NCBI GenBank assembly: GCA_051294375.1
Contig: CM119268.1
Coordinates: forward strand, 19,806,785-19,870,784
DNA length: 64,000 nt
Origin: Paraspadella gotoi
Lineage: Eukaryota > Chaetognatha
Reading direction: 5' to 3'
This document shows positions 33,597 through 45,255 of this stretch, in pieces (position 1 is the first letter of the stretch; the number at the start of each line of letters is the position of its first letter). The position numbers and the translations under genes are program-made. The notes under the pieces were generated by a model. The model saw only the letters and a program-made list of their open reading frames with translations, made no database searches and was not told the origin of the DNA.

Positions 33597-34388
33597 GTGC
33601 TTTGCAAAGAGTCATCTGTCACAGCGGCGGAAATAGCCGAGAAGATAGTGGTGAAGGTGGACCCGAAGGAACACTCCGAGTACGGACTCCCACTAGTGAA
33701 CTCGATCTACAAAAAGTTCGACGCTGTCGCACCCGAAGAACGTGACGCAGTCTCGCGCCACGTCGCCCGCCTGTTGACGAAGGCGCTGGACCCGTACCCC
33801 TGGCATCTCAAGAGAGGTACTGAAATTCAGGAACCTCATCGACACAGGAAAACGCCGCGAGCTAGGAAAGGAAATCGAGTGGATCCTGCGTGGATGGCTC
33901 GAAACGTACGGATACAAATCGGAAGGCACCGCTCGCCGCTTCATAAACTCAGTGAAGGAGAACGACTGCCAGATCCTCACAGACTCGCTCCTGAAGAAGG
34001 GTCTGAGCGACAAAAACCCCGCCGAGAGCGCGAACGCCCTGTATCAAGGAGCAATGATGCAGGAAGCAAACAACACGCGCGAGCTCATGGAGAAGCTCAC
34101 GAAAAGCATGTCGGCGATCCAAAGGGCCGTCGAAACAAAGAAGGACGACGGCAGATGGAGAGGGCGCCAGCCAGGGACACCAGACGCCCAGAATGGCGTG
34201 ACAGGCGCGACGGAGGGGGCGACAGGCGCTGGCAGGGCAGACAGGCCCGCACAGACAAAAATTTCCGAAGGGATAGATTTGAATTTAGGCGCAGAGACGC
34301 GATTGAAACCGATGAATTAGATGTCAAACCACTAATAAAAATTTCGAAAATTTCTTACTTTGTCGAAGCCCTTGCGGCTAGGAATTAA
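33597..34388 (+). pseudogene. Well-preserved gag fragment in the scrambled copy
   Basis: Nearly identical to 21747-22478, covering the conserved Gag domain and basic tail. It has two extra bases (GC near 34032) relative to 22165, which keeps the reading frame through to NALYQGAMMQEANN. It lacks a base near 33799 relative to the first copy, which shifts the frame there. The two copies thus carry different breaks. Confidence 0.8.
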
Positions 34389-37300
34389 GGGAACGTGTCC
34401 CTGTGCTGGCGTGGCGATTAATTACGTTGATGTTGAATTTCCAAAGTCAGATATGAAAAAACAAAGGGGTGAAAATTCCCCGGGCAGAAGAGGTGTAAAA
34501 AAATAGTCGGCGCTGGGAAGTCTTGTGTTCGACACCAGCACTCTGTCTTCTCCTTAAGGCTGACATATGACATTCCTCTCGTGACGGGGCTGGCACTTCT
34601 TGGCGCGCTCATTCGTGTTTAATCCAAAGCATGCTCAAGATGTGACGTTTCGATATGGAGGCAAGCGTCAAAAGACTCTGAATGTTAGAGCATGCGTTAG
34701 CTTCGATCTTGGCTGGTCCAATTTCACTCTTGTCTGAAGTATTTATGCTAGAAGTTCTGTCTACCTCTAGAGACTGACCTTCTCTTCCCACAATAAGCGC
34801 TTAAAACTATTTGAAACCTTTCATTGCGCAACTGCCAATACATATTGTCTGAAAAAACCAGAGGACGTGTTTTACTGAGGATGGTTGATGTGTGTTAATT
34901 CCTACTCTTCTGCGCAGCAAACTAGGACTGATTAATAAAGAACTTTTTGGTGCGCTCGCGAGGGCTGAGAAAACGGGAAAACCTGAATGGGTGTGGAACC
35001 ATCCCGAGTTCCCCAGAATAGCACCCCGTAGTATGCCTGATAATCTTGGTTTCCCTCACCGCTTGTGGAGCGGTATAGTCGGAACTTGCAGAATCGAGGC
35101 CCCGTGGCCGAAAACGTTCTCCGCTGAAAGACAAATTCGCACCACCGTTCAAACGCTTCCTCAAGCGTAGCGCTAGAAAAAGCTCTTTGCTCAACCAAAT
35201 TTTTTATAGAATGGTTCTCTGGGCGGGCAATCAGTTCTAGGAAATTTGCCCCAGGTGTCGATGTGTGCAGTGGAAAACGTTGGGTTGCTAACCTGCCTTT
35301 AAGGCGCTTTCAATGGTCAGAGGTCTCTAAGCATACGACTGAAAAGTCTTCCCTCCGCCCCTTGTCCGCGACAACCCAACCTCGCAAGCTGAGAAGGTCG
35401 GAAAAGCTATAAGACACAGGCCGATATGGAAAGCCAAAGCCAGACTATGGAGAACCTCTTTTGCGCCAGTATGAGATTCGGAATCGGTGAGAAGCACCTG
35501 TGTTTAACTTTTAGACATCTCCCGCCTACAGCGTAGTTTCCTGGTCCAGCTAAAGGTCGAGAAAGTCTATGAATCTTTACACATAGGCGCGACTACGAGC
35601 TCCGCCCCTGCTAAAAGCTTTCCTATAGAGTGAGCACAGAATACATCCGGAGAGCTAACCTATATAAGTCAGTGCGTAGTGCGTTTGCACCAAGAGAACC
35701 ACGATCTAGATAACCGAAGGAATGGGCTTGAGGTCGGCACTAAACGGCAGGAATGTTTTGTCCATGCATGCCTAGAGACGATGTATATCTGAACATCATG
35801 CCTCCGTTCACAAAAAGTACCCGTCCCTGTATAAGATGGCCAGGAAACGACATTTTGTTGACAGTAACAATATGCCCTCCCACCTCGGGAGGGATCCCAC
35901 CCGACCTTCTAGTCCAGTATTCGTCGTCCTGGGCCAGGTACCTTCAAGAAGGACAGAATATCTCGTTGTGAAACCAAATGGCTCTCCATTATCATTCCCG
36001 GACCGCCCGTGAAGAGGTACCAACGGGTCGTCCGAACGTATACCTGAAAGAGATCGGAGAGGAATAACTATTGTGTGTGGAAACAACTAGGTTTTAGGCA
36101 CGCAGGAAAAAACTTATATCTCCCTCCTTCGCTAAAAGTAATAAATGGTCCGCCCCAAAGAATTTCGTCGAGTATCGCCTCGGCACCGCCAGCTGCCTTA
36201 CACGACACAGGGGCTTCGCTCAGTAACATTTTCATTGCTTGTTATACGGCTCAATCACACCCATCAAGGTTACGCAAGAGGATTTTCCATCATCCGGTTA
36301 GTAAGTTTTGCGACGCATTTATGGCCGTGTCAGACCGTAACATAAAATACCACGAGGCAGTCGTATATGGACTCAAGCGTGGGAGTATTTGCGCATCTAC
36401 TAGCCGTCATGTGCGACACCACATAAATATGCGGACAAAGGAGAGATCGGAGGCGCGTCAAATGGCGTCGTGGAGGTCATATCTGAGGACTGCACAAGAC
36501 TCGAGAGGTACCGTGCGAGAGTAGATGTTTGCGAGATAAACTTCAGGATTGTGCTAGAATCATACAGTGTAGCCCATTCGAATATCGTCAGATCAGACGT
36601 ACACTTCTAACTCGCTGATGTAAACGGAGGAGTATATTCTTAGTATCCTGACAACCAGGTCTCTCATGAGGACAGAATTCATCGTTTCGCTGCTTGGGAT
36701 ACGCTAGGCGTAACGGTGTTGACGGTGGACTGTTTCAGTGTACACCGTACGCGATATCCTTACTATTCTACGCCGTGCGCAGGACTATGATTCGTCCAAA
36801 AGTGCACGGTCATCTATCCTTCGAAGAGTGTTTACAGTGCGAATAGTGAACGTTTCGTCATTCAAATTTTCCGATACATCCTTGTATAGTAGCTGATAAT
36901 CCCTCATAACTGATTAATAATATTAAGCGTTACGTTCCTCGATGACGTGGCTTACTGTCTAGCCTCCACTCTTTTATGTGAAGAATGAGAACTACCAAAC
37001 CCGTCACAGCTCTCATCCAACTGTATCATTGAAGAAGCAAGGTATCAAGATACATCCAATCACCAATGTCATAAGGCCAGCTTAAGAGATGGCTGGCAAG
37101 CTCTAATTAACGATTATCGGATCTAGAGATGACAGAAGCGACTGACCGTATGTCGCATCGTGCACACCTCGATGCTGAGGCTGTGCGCAGTGTGATAATG
37201 CCATAATTCACTGAAGAAGTGATGAGATCGACCCTAGATGAGAGGCATTAGTCCGCAGAAAGCAGCCTCAGCGCACCAATATAATTAGACCACCGACCAA

Positions 37301-38761
37301 AAGCATCATATGCATCTTCCACGAGCAAGTAATTAACTCGCTAGGCTGCGGGCCAACGAGTGTGACTAGAGAATTGGCTCAAGCCTTGATAATGTGTCGC
37401 TATCCTAATCAATGCTGAGCATCGTGTGCTACTCTGATATGCGCCTCGGTACGTAGACTCAATATCCCTGTTATCCTGTACCTATGTGATTGGGCGTTTA
37501 ACGTGCGTATCACAGTGTTTGATGAAATGATGGTTCTATGACGACCAAGGGCTTTCCTCTTTTGCTCTGTTAAGTCTGGGTACAGATGCGAGGTATCATA
37601 ATAATCCCAACTGGAAAAAGGTACATGATAGGTAACATTTGTGGCGGCATGCATCTTTAGTCAAGGGTTGACTTTATACTCTCGGCCAGGAAACCCTGGC
37701 CCGGGGAAGCTGGACCCATGGGGGCGCGATGTATCCAGACGCCCCAGCGTAAGCTACTTCATTAACTTAGTCATTGGTCTGTGGATCGTGATTCGTTTAT
37801 ATATTTCACCAACCTTCTGGGAACTTTTATGACATTCATTCACCCACCCACCTTTCGTTCACTTAGCCAACGCTTAACTTCATTGCAATAATGGAGGAAG
37901 CCAGGAACTCGAGGGAGGTGAAGCATAGAGGCTAGATATTTAGCAGAGATGTTGACAGGTGGACCTGCAGCCTCTGCGTTTGTATTTTGTGACATGACCC
38001 TGCTAGGCGGACGTCCAATAGAACCCCTCTTCTTGGCCTTAGGTGAAGGCCATAGCACACGTCCGATATCATTATCTTGTCTTCACAGTTGGAGGAAGAA
38101 CCCATGTGACTAATGCGAAGAAAAGCCTGGTCACACTAACAGACTAAACCACAACATCTCCAAGGCTGGCCAACAACGTCAACAACAGGATAGTAAGACA
38201 CACGGGCACAAATTATTTATTTAATAACCCATCGAGGGATGAAAATTTGTGATAATTAGATCGAGTATAATATAATCATAAGCATGATGTACTCAAAGCC
38301 ATCGAAGATCTAAGCCTGGCGCACAGAGCAATAGAAGTAGATCACATGAAAAAGCCATCCGAACGTGAACAAGGAGGATTCCTCAAGAAGGAAGCTTTTT
38401 TCACAGTAATGCCCCCATTCAAGAGATAATATAGAACCACATTCCTCTTAAAGCACAGAAGAAACTGTGAAGACGGAAACCAAAAACCAACGTACTTGCA
38501 CTGTCTGGGAATACAGAGACGTATTGAGCGGAATCGATAACATGAAGAAGGCTTTTGTTTGCCCTTGATACAAGACTCTTATATGACAAAGTCCATGCAA
38601 CATCGATTGCTAAAAGGAAATTCAACCAAGCAAGCGACAAACTACCCACAGCAAGATTCGTCAACAATATTGGAAATATGTCACCTGCTCGACCAGAGAG
38701 GCAGAAAAACCTAAGTCTCACACATATGAAAGCGATTCCGCTCGGCCTTTAAAAATGAGAT

Positions 38762-38796
38762 AAATTTACACACCGAAAATAGCGTAAACGGCCAAG
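38762..38796 (+). mobile_element. Right-hand LTR end with target duplication
   Basis: Exact match to the last 35 bases of the 5' LTR (AAATTTACACACCGAAAATA onward, ending GGCCAAG). ATATC at 38797-38801 matches the base run before the 5' LTR. Confidence 0.85.
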
Positions 38797-38801
38797 ATAT
38801 C

Positions 38802-39046
38802 TAATGTAAATTTTAATGATATATTTTTTTGTAACATTTAACCTACTTTTATTTGTAATAAAGTTTGCGAATTTTGAAAAAGTCTAAAATTCTTTTGGGC
38901 CTTTTTAAAATTTGGGACGTTTTACAAATTCTGTGGAAGAGGGAGCCTGCAATAAAGGAATAATATAATTAAAAAAGTAATACATATGTTGATTGTTAAA
39001 TGCACTGTATACAAAATAACAAAAACATTACTTTGCGCCAATGAAG
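38802..39046. other. AT-rich host sequence, probable intron
   Basis: Follows the LTR element and leads into the kinase exon. The kinase frame is closed by a stop at 39017, so the exon must start after that. Confidence 0.5.
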
Positions 39047-39213
39047 GTCTCCAAAGGTATGGCCTACCTCGAATCCCTCAACCTCGTCCACCGGGATCTC
39101 GCTGCCCGCAACATTCTCTTGGTCAACCAATGCGTCGCCAAAATATCCGACTTTGGCCTCTCAAAGGCCATCGGACAAGAGCAGGATTATTATAGGGCCG
39201 TCACAGCTGGCAG
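39047..39213 (+). CDS. Syk/ZAP-70/Shark-family tyrosine kinase, catalytic-loop exon
   Basis: Encodes VSKGMAYLE, the catalytic loop VHRDLAARN, the metal-binding DFG in [10 protein letters not shown] and the activation loop with twin tyrosines (DYYRA), ending in TAG. The twin tyrosines and the following WP motif are typical of Syk-family non-receptor tyrosine kinases, which act under the plasma membrane downstream of ITAM-type receptors. The donor site CAG|GTGAGT at 39213/39214 is strong. The acceptor at 39046 (GAAG|GTC) has a poor pyrimidine tract and is inferred from homology. Exons for the SH2 domains and N-lobe are not in this window upstream. Confidence 0.85.
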
Positions 39214-39594
39214 GTGAGTTTATGAGTGAGGCCAAAGGCAGGATTATTGCAGGGCCATCACGGGAGGTCAGTTATTTCATGCTTTGTCTGGACGAGGTTT
39301 ATCTTGCAGTAATGATGGGTTGGGAGATTGTAGAAGATCACGGTTATTTCTGTGAAGTTGCCAAAAACATTCATTTGGTCAGAAAATGCCTTCTGGAATT
39401 CTTACTTTGGCAAAGGCAAAGTCAATCAGACTTGAGTAGGACTATGGTAGGGGCTTCAACATTTAGGGGAGGCAGGTGAGTTAACAGTGAGTCATGAGAG
39501 GGACTATGACAGTAATGACCGGCTGGTGGGTAGAGGGCGCTTTTACATGCCATATGGCACCGTTCTCTATACCCCCTGTCCTTGTTACATCCAG
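39214..39594 (+). other. Kinase intron with degenerate copies of the exon end
   Basis: A 381-bp GT-AG intron (GTGAGT ... TTACATCCAG). It contains two diverged copies of the exon-end plus donor region: about 39236-39270 (AGGATTATTGCAGGGCCATCAC) and about 39432-39500 (including GGCAGGTGAGTTAACAGTGAGTC). Both could serve as cryptic donors. Confidence 0.8.
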
Positions 39595-39943
39595 GTGGCC
39601 CCTCAAGTGGTACGCTCCAGAGGCGATCTACTTTTGGAAGTTCGACACGCGGACGGACGTGTGGAGCTTTGGAGTGACCCTCTGGGAGGCCATGTCCTAC
39701 GGGGCCGCGCCCTACAAAGGCAAGAAGGGCGAAGAGATCATCTCCCTCATCGAAGCGGGCCGCCGTCTCGAGCAGCCCGTCACCTGCCCCGACGCCGTCT
39801 TCGCCGTCATGCTCAAGTGCTGGACCTACTCGCCAAAGGCCCGTCCTTCTTTCAAAGAGGTCGTGACCATGATGGAGGAGTTGACGGCCGGGTTGGAACG
39901 GAGAGGGTTGAGGGGGGCGACGGGTGGAAGGTGGTTCCGGTGA
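39595..39943 (+). CDS. Syk-family tyrosine kinase, C-lobe terminal exon
   Basis: Splicing AG|G joins this exon in frame to give the substrate-loop motif RWPLKWYAPEA, then TDVWSFGVTLWEAMSYG (C-lobe helices), YKGKKGEEI, and CWTYSPKARPSFKEV with the conserved Arg of the C-lobe. The protein ends about 35 residues after that Arg, as in family members. All residues needed for the C-lobe are present. Syk-like features (MSYG, KGKKG) seem closer than Shark, but I cannot settle orthology without the SH2 region. The stop codon ends at 39943. Confidence 0.9.
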
Positions 39944-40446
39944 TGGCTCATTGTGTGTAGATTTTTTAGTAAATATTTTTTGTAGAATTAGCCGGTATAA
40001 TTCACTCAGCCAAGTCACAGATAAAAAAAAGAAATTTGTTTTATTGGTCACTTAATTCAAAAATGATTTTATCTTTAGATTCTTCGATTTAATTTTTACA
40101 CTATTTTAAAACAAACTGCTCATGAGATGACACGCGATGTGAGATAAATATCTACGTGAAGAACTCGAAGCTGTGAAAACTTTCGTGATTCCCGTTGCCT
40201 TTTTTCAAGTTTTCCTTCCGTTTTTAAAACTTTTAACATTTTGTTTATTTATAAGTCCAGTTTTTCTTTGAACAAAAGAAGCGAATTCTTTTCTCTTTTT
40301 TATTCAAATTTGTTACCAGTCCTCTCCAGTCTTGCCTCAACGGTGGTCGTTAAAGCTGGTACTCAGTGTAGCCGGCGACCGGGCACAATGCAAAACTCCC
40401 CCGTCGCACCTTTTAGGTTTTATTGATTTGTTTGTATGATAATAAA
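39944..40446 (+). other. Probable kinase 3' untranslated region
   Basis: AT-rich sequence after the kinase stop, with AATAAA at 40441-40446 as a plausible polyadenylation signal. The end is inferred. Confidence 0.5.
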
Positions 40447-41194
40447 TACGTATTGATAGTATTTTTTGCTTTTTGCTTTTTTAATGCTTTTTGGTGATCT
40501 GTGTCGAAATCATTTCTTTTTTTCTCCTTATGTTTATCGATTTATTATCATTATTATATTAGCCAACAAGATTAATATTCCTGATAGATAAAACTCGCTA
40601 TTCTAGTCCGAATCCACAGTTAAACTACTCCATTTTTTTGTCTTTTAAACTTACCATGGCTCTATCTGATGACCGACCCCAGCAAGATTAAATCTTTCCG
40701 CTCCTTCCTTTCTCACTCTTGTTGCAACTTGAAAGTTATTATTAATGAAAGGTCGAAAGCAAATTGATATTCTGTTACTAATTATGATATTGTTACAGTG
40801 CGATATGTACCATCTACTATACAGTAGGTATACTAATTTCCACATGATTTTTTTTTATAAAGAACAAATTTTGATACGAAAAAAAAAAATGTTACATCAG
40901 TGGTCGTTACGTGGGTTCTATATACTGTAATTGTTTAGCTCATTCGTTTAACATAAAAGCGTTCCGCTTGGATTGTTTTTTTAGCGTAGCAAAATTGTGT
41001 GACAGATTCTAATTAATTGGGAACATATTGGTTATTTTGAATTGTTTTTATCTTGTAAAATTAAATAATTTCCTGCCTATTATTTTGTTTTAATGTGATA
41101 ACTAAGACAAAATAGGAATAATAAAAATATTTTTGTACCCATGCCATGATTTCTAGCTAATTTTGTACTTATTTTATTTACATGCCATGTAATG
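40447..41194. other. AT-rich intergenic sequence
   Basis: No gene, RNA or repeat that I recognise. Confidence 0.5.
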
Positions 41195-41335
41195 CTCAAT
41201 AATTGTGATATGTGTGTGTGTTTGTGTGAGTGAAGAGAGAGAGAAGTTGAGAGAGAGAGAGAGAGAGAGAGGAAGAGAGAGAGAAGAGAGAGAGAGAGAG
41301 GAGAGAGAGAGAGGAGAGAGGAGAGAGTATTGTGA
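41195..41335. repeat. GT and GA microsatellite
   Basis: TGTGTGTG followed by about 100 bp of GAGAGA with small interruptions. Open frames across it are low-complexity artefacts. Confidence 0.85.
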
Positions 41336-41344
41336 AAGTGCTGG

Positions 41345-41520
41345 CATCAAGGTAACCGCCTCCGCCTCCGAACAGCTTCGAGAAAATTGAGAAAGAAGAC
41401 GACGACGATGAAATCAACGCTCCGGCTCTGCGGAGGCGGAGCCGGCTGCGGAGGCGAACGCTCTGCGCAGTCGGCTAATGAGGCGAGCGTCCTGCGGGGG
41501 CGGAGTCGGCTGCTGACGAT
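41345..41520. other. GC-rich patch with GCGGAGGCGGAG-type repeats
   Basis: An isolated GC-rich stretch with short imperfect direct and inverted repeats (GCTCTGCGGAGGCGGAGCC can fold back). It could be part of an exon or a promoter-like CpG patch, but neither frame carries a motif. Confidence 0.35.
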
Positions 41521-41776
41521 GTTGATTTTGTTTTCCTTTTTTTTTCGAATTTCCTTGTTTTGTTTGAAAACACCAAGTCTAAGATTTTTAAAATGTGTCA
41601 GCTTTTGTTATTTCTTTTGTGTTTGGTGTTTTGGTTGATTTTTTTTCTGTTTTTATTTTGTTTTTTTTAATTTATAATCCGTTGGTCTAGTATATTTGAT
41701 ACTATTATTATTATTCCTTTAGCCGGATGCGTTTTATAGACTTTTTAATTTCATTACTTTTAGCAATATCTCATAA

Positions 41777-41950
41777 ATGATACACTCACAAATCGAATCG
41801 GCGATGAACAACCGAAGGCGATCCAGAGTTTATGAATTTTTCGATCGAATTCCTCAAGGATTTCGATGTGGTTTAAACATCGATGGAAATATCGCCTGTG
41901 GTGAGACTAATACAATAACATTTTTCAGATCGTATGTGAATGTAAAATAA
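41777..41950 (+). pseudogene. Possible BED-type zinc-finger remnant
   Basis: A 57-codon frame with SRVYEFFDRI, RCGLNIDG and TNTITFFRSYV. Spacing of the aromatic residues, Cys and the T..F..(H) element resembles a BED finger, found in hAT-type transposases and some chromatin proteins. The second Cys position holds Asn and the first His holds Ser, so zinc binding would be lost. The short size means it could be coincidence. The following region to 42660 has no further coding support. Confidence 0.25.
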
Positions 41951-42659
41951 CTGTTTTTCTAAGGAAACGTTCCGTAGATTTTTGTGTGTTTTACAATATC
42001 GTGAGGTATTACCATAAAGGAAAATAAAACTGTCTTGGTAACTTTCCAACTATTTTTCAGCATTTTAATATAAGAATTGAAACATAAAATTTAGATTCAT
42101 ATGAGCTGTGTCTCATTTTTGTACGGCAAAACATATGCAAAAGAAAATTAGTTGTCCAAAAAAAATTCTTCCTTCTTTTTTATCAATTTCATTTTTATAT
42201 TTTTTATTTATACTAATTTCCGGGTTTTTTTTTTTACTTTTTGAGTTAAACTAGGAGTCTACGTCCTTCTTAGAGATCGAGGAAGACTTTTTCAATGGAG
42301 ATTTTCGTTCAAATCTGACTACCAAACAATATAAACGCTCCTGGTAAAAATTCTGGTAAAATATCGATGTAAAAACACTTTATTCCGATCCTGTTGCATC
42401 TGAAGGGCTCGCATTTTTTTTCTCTTGTCAAATCATCAACATCTTGATATCAAACAAGCCAGAACAAATAGACTGCTTCTGGATGGAAAAATTTTCCATC
42501 TCTGATTTTATATAGAAATGAAAGGGATTTTTTTCCTTGAAAACGATATAAACGAGACTGAGGTATGTTCCTGTTCAACAAATGAGGTCCAATTTTGGAA
42601 TCCTTTGGCAAAGTGTTTGAAGGGCTCTCAAAATTTTTCTTTACATTTTATTAGGTTAT
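41951..42659. other. AT-rich spacer without a gene
   Basis: Nothing recognised apart from T and A runs. Confidence 0.5.
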
Positions 42660-43174
42660 TTTGATATGATACGATCATGGTAAAGTGAATTAGTCCATTT
42701 TGGTGAAATTTTTATTTAAAGTAAAAGTAAAAGAGGAGCTAACGATCGGAATTCTAAGAGTTTTCAACCGGGAGTCAGATTCGGGAAAAATCTTCTATGG
42801 CGAAAATCTTCCAAAGAAGGGGTGAATTTTCCGAAGATTTTGGTTAATATTTTCTATATTTATAGTCGGATTTTTTTAAAACTTAATATTAACAATATTG
42901 CCATCATTCTACCTTGGCCGGTATAAGAATATATTTAAAAAACCTCGGGCTTTGTTCGTCAGAGCTTAGTCCTAGTTAAACCATTATAATTAAAAATACC
43001 TGCCTTTTCACAGTCTCATATCAAATGGTCATTGCATCATCTTCATTAGGATAGACTCAGGGATGAAACTTAATTCATATGTCAAAAACAGAGTAGTATT
43101 AAAAAAAATCTTAAAAGACTCATGATCGAGCCAGACCCCACTATAAAAGAAAATTAATGAAAAAATCCGGAAAA

Positions 43175-43435
43175 AAAATTAATGAATGATGCGATAATGA
43201 ATTATTGATGTAATAGTAATTGATTGATGTAATAGTAATTGATTGATGTAATAGTAATTTATTGATGTAATAGGAATTGATTATTGAAGCGATGATAACT
43301 AATTATTGATGCGATGATAACCAATTATTGATGCGATGATAACGAATTATTGATACGATGATAATCATTCTTTGATATGATGATAGTCATTCACTGATGC
43401 GATGATAGTCATTCATTGATGCGATGAGTCATTCA
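43175..43435. repeat. Tandem repeat, ~20-23-bp units
   Basis: Successive units such as ATTGATGTAATAGTAATTG (three or more) and ATTATTGATGCGATGATAAC, drifting to GATGCGATGATAGTCATTC. The error-rich copy is at about 50330-50615. Confidence 0.75.
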
Positions 43436-43865
43436 ACGTAAATAAAACAAACAAACGCGTGTATGAGTGAGAGAGACAGAGAGAGACAGAGACAGAGAGT
43501 GTACAAACATTGTTTCCAAGCATAAAACGTATTCTGACTAAATCTCAAAGCCGTAAAATAAATCCACGAAAATCTCGGATGTAAATTTTGGATTTTGTAT
43601 TGAGAAAAAAGCGCGGAATAAATGGCGATAATAAAAGTTTTAGAACGAAACAAGTTTGAGCAAACAATGTCGAATCTGCCCACGATAATTAAGTGGTATT
43701 CAGCTAAACAAATAAATAATTAAATAAATATTATAAAAGAAACAATTAACAATAAAGTACAAAAAAATTTTTGTGATGTGATAACCCTTTCGTTTTCGTT
43801 GTTATTAGAATTTAGAGAAAAACAAAGTTTTTAATTGTGGTACAACGAATTTAATTGGAGATACG

Positions 43866-43900
43866 GACATGTTTCGGCTCACATTTCGAGCCTTCATCAG
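43866..43900 (-). ncRNA. Hammerhead-ribozyme-like motif (PLE-A, sense end)
   Basis: Minus strand: CTGATGA, helix II GGCTC/GAGCC around a short loop, GAAACATGTC. All core bases C3-A9 and G12-A14 are present. A very short helix III (AC/GU around two bases) precedes cleavage after GTC, as in the minimal hammerheads described from Penelope-like elements. It has the same strand as the coding remnant. Confidence 0.6.
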
Positions 43901-43941
43901 CATTTGCCATAAGGAAAATATTTGTGCAAAAAGAAGGGTGT

Positions 43942-43972
<31 letters not shown>

Positions 43973-44480
43973 GTAAGGTTTTCCAACAAAGTGGTGAGAC
44001 AGAATAGTGGTCAGATGAGAGAACAGGCTGAAGTTGAGGACAGATTGAGTGAGTTGTGAAAAGAAATGAAATTTGTTAGAGAGAGAGAGAGGGAGAGAGA
44101 GAGAGGGACAACAGGGATAAATAAATAAGTATTAAAGATACATTTTGTAATGTACAACAAAAGTAAAAATTTGAAAAACTAAATGTCAGTAAGAGTTTAA
44201 CAATTATCTAATTTAAATAGTTAGCTAAAGGATAGTAACATGAATTATGAAATTTGAAATGTGAAAAGGATAGTTGATAGTTAGGAGGATAGGAAAGTGA
44301 AATATAAGGAGAAAGAAAGAGCTCAAAATGAGCTGGCCCCCCTTGTTTTATATGCAAATGAAGGACAGAGACGATGGTGCCAGGTCATTAGCGCGTCATA
44401 GGCTGAGAGGAGGAGTGTGGTTGAACCAGTGAATGTTGCACTGGGTATCGAACCTGACGGAAAGATTCCCAGAGCCACTC

Positions 44481-44968
44481 TTATGTCTCTTTGGCCTGTT
44501 GTGCCTGCTGGCTGCCCTCTTCTCGCCTGCTGGCGAGGCGGGCGGTTGTCCGTTCTTGCCGCTTTAGTGACAGGAGTGGTGGACTCCTCTCCCCCTCCTG
44601 AAGCCGTCGTTTTGGGCGGCGCCCAGTCGCCAGAGAGAGGGACTGAGTTGCTTCATTTGAGTGAGAGCATCGTTTGCCCATTGCCCTGTGCAAGGGTCTC
44701 GCGCCAGTCTCGTTGAGTGGAGACAGGGGAATCATTGTGCGGGCGTGGTGGAGGCGGGGCCTTCACCACGCTTTTGATAAGCGTATCATAACTTGGGAGG
44801 GAGATCGAAACGTCCTCCATCACGGTTCAAAGAGGGCTCGAGGCTTTGATGTAAATTGCCTCTCTAATACCTCTTGAGAACCAGTTTGGGTCATGGGACA
44901 GCACGAGACAGTCTGATTCCCTGAACAGATGGCCTGTGCCTGCGAATGTTCAGCAACTGCGGACAGAA
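44481..44968 (-). pseudogene. Penelope-like protein C-terminal remnant
   Basis: Minus-strand frames give VPHDPNWFSRGIREAIYIK, then after a one-base shift NRDGGRFDLPP and, after another, SYDTLIKS. This follows the pattern W..R.IREAI.I......NRD.G...P..Y found just after the GIY-YIG domain of Penelope-like elements. A low-complexity Pro/Gln/Arg tail follows to about 44481. At least two frame shifts. Confidence 0.65.
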
Positions 44969-45255
44969 AGTGACATTTAGTTTTTCAAATTTTTACTTTT
45001 GTTGTACATTACAAAATGTATCTTTAATACTTATTTATTTATCCCTGTTGTCCCTCTCTCTCTCTCCCTCTCTCTCACTCTAACAAATTTCATTTCTTTT
45101 CACAACTCACTCAATCTGTCCTCAACTTCAGCCTGTTCTCTCATCTGACCACTATTCTGTCTCACCACTTTGTTGGAAAACCTTTACCTCTATCTCTCTC
45201 TCTCTCTCTCTCTCACACCCTTCTTTTTGCACAAATATTTTCCTTATGGCAAACG

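Larger units (their letters stand above)
29987..38761 (+). pseudogene. Scrambled, insertion-riddled second copy of the LTR element
   Basis: Element segments appear in order but separated by unrelated, roughly 50% GC, random-looking sequence. LTR pieces lie at 29987-30500; gag start near 31140 (cf. 20882) and near 32300 (cf. 21313); a clean gag stretch at 33597-34388. Later pieces are near 35095 (cf. 22760), 35365 (cf. 22891), 36088 (cf. 23229) and 38505 (cf. 24183). Open frames here are not real genes. This looks like a very poor long-read consensus. A genuine tandem element full of insertions is possible but much less likely. Confidence 0.75.

Noticed and set aside
31125-38750. Many open frames of 60-150 codons in the scrambled block
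   Set aside because: They run through filler sequence and broken retroelement fragments, share no motifs and change frame at every junction.
41205-41417. Glu/Arg-rich and Ser/Leu-rich open frames
   Set aside because: Pure translation of a GA microsatellite on the two strands.
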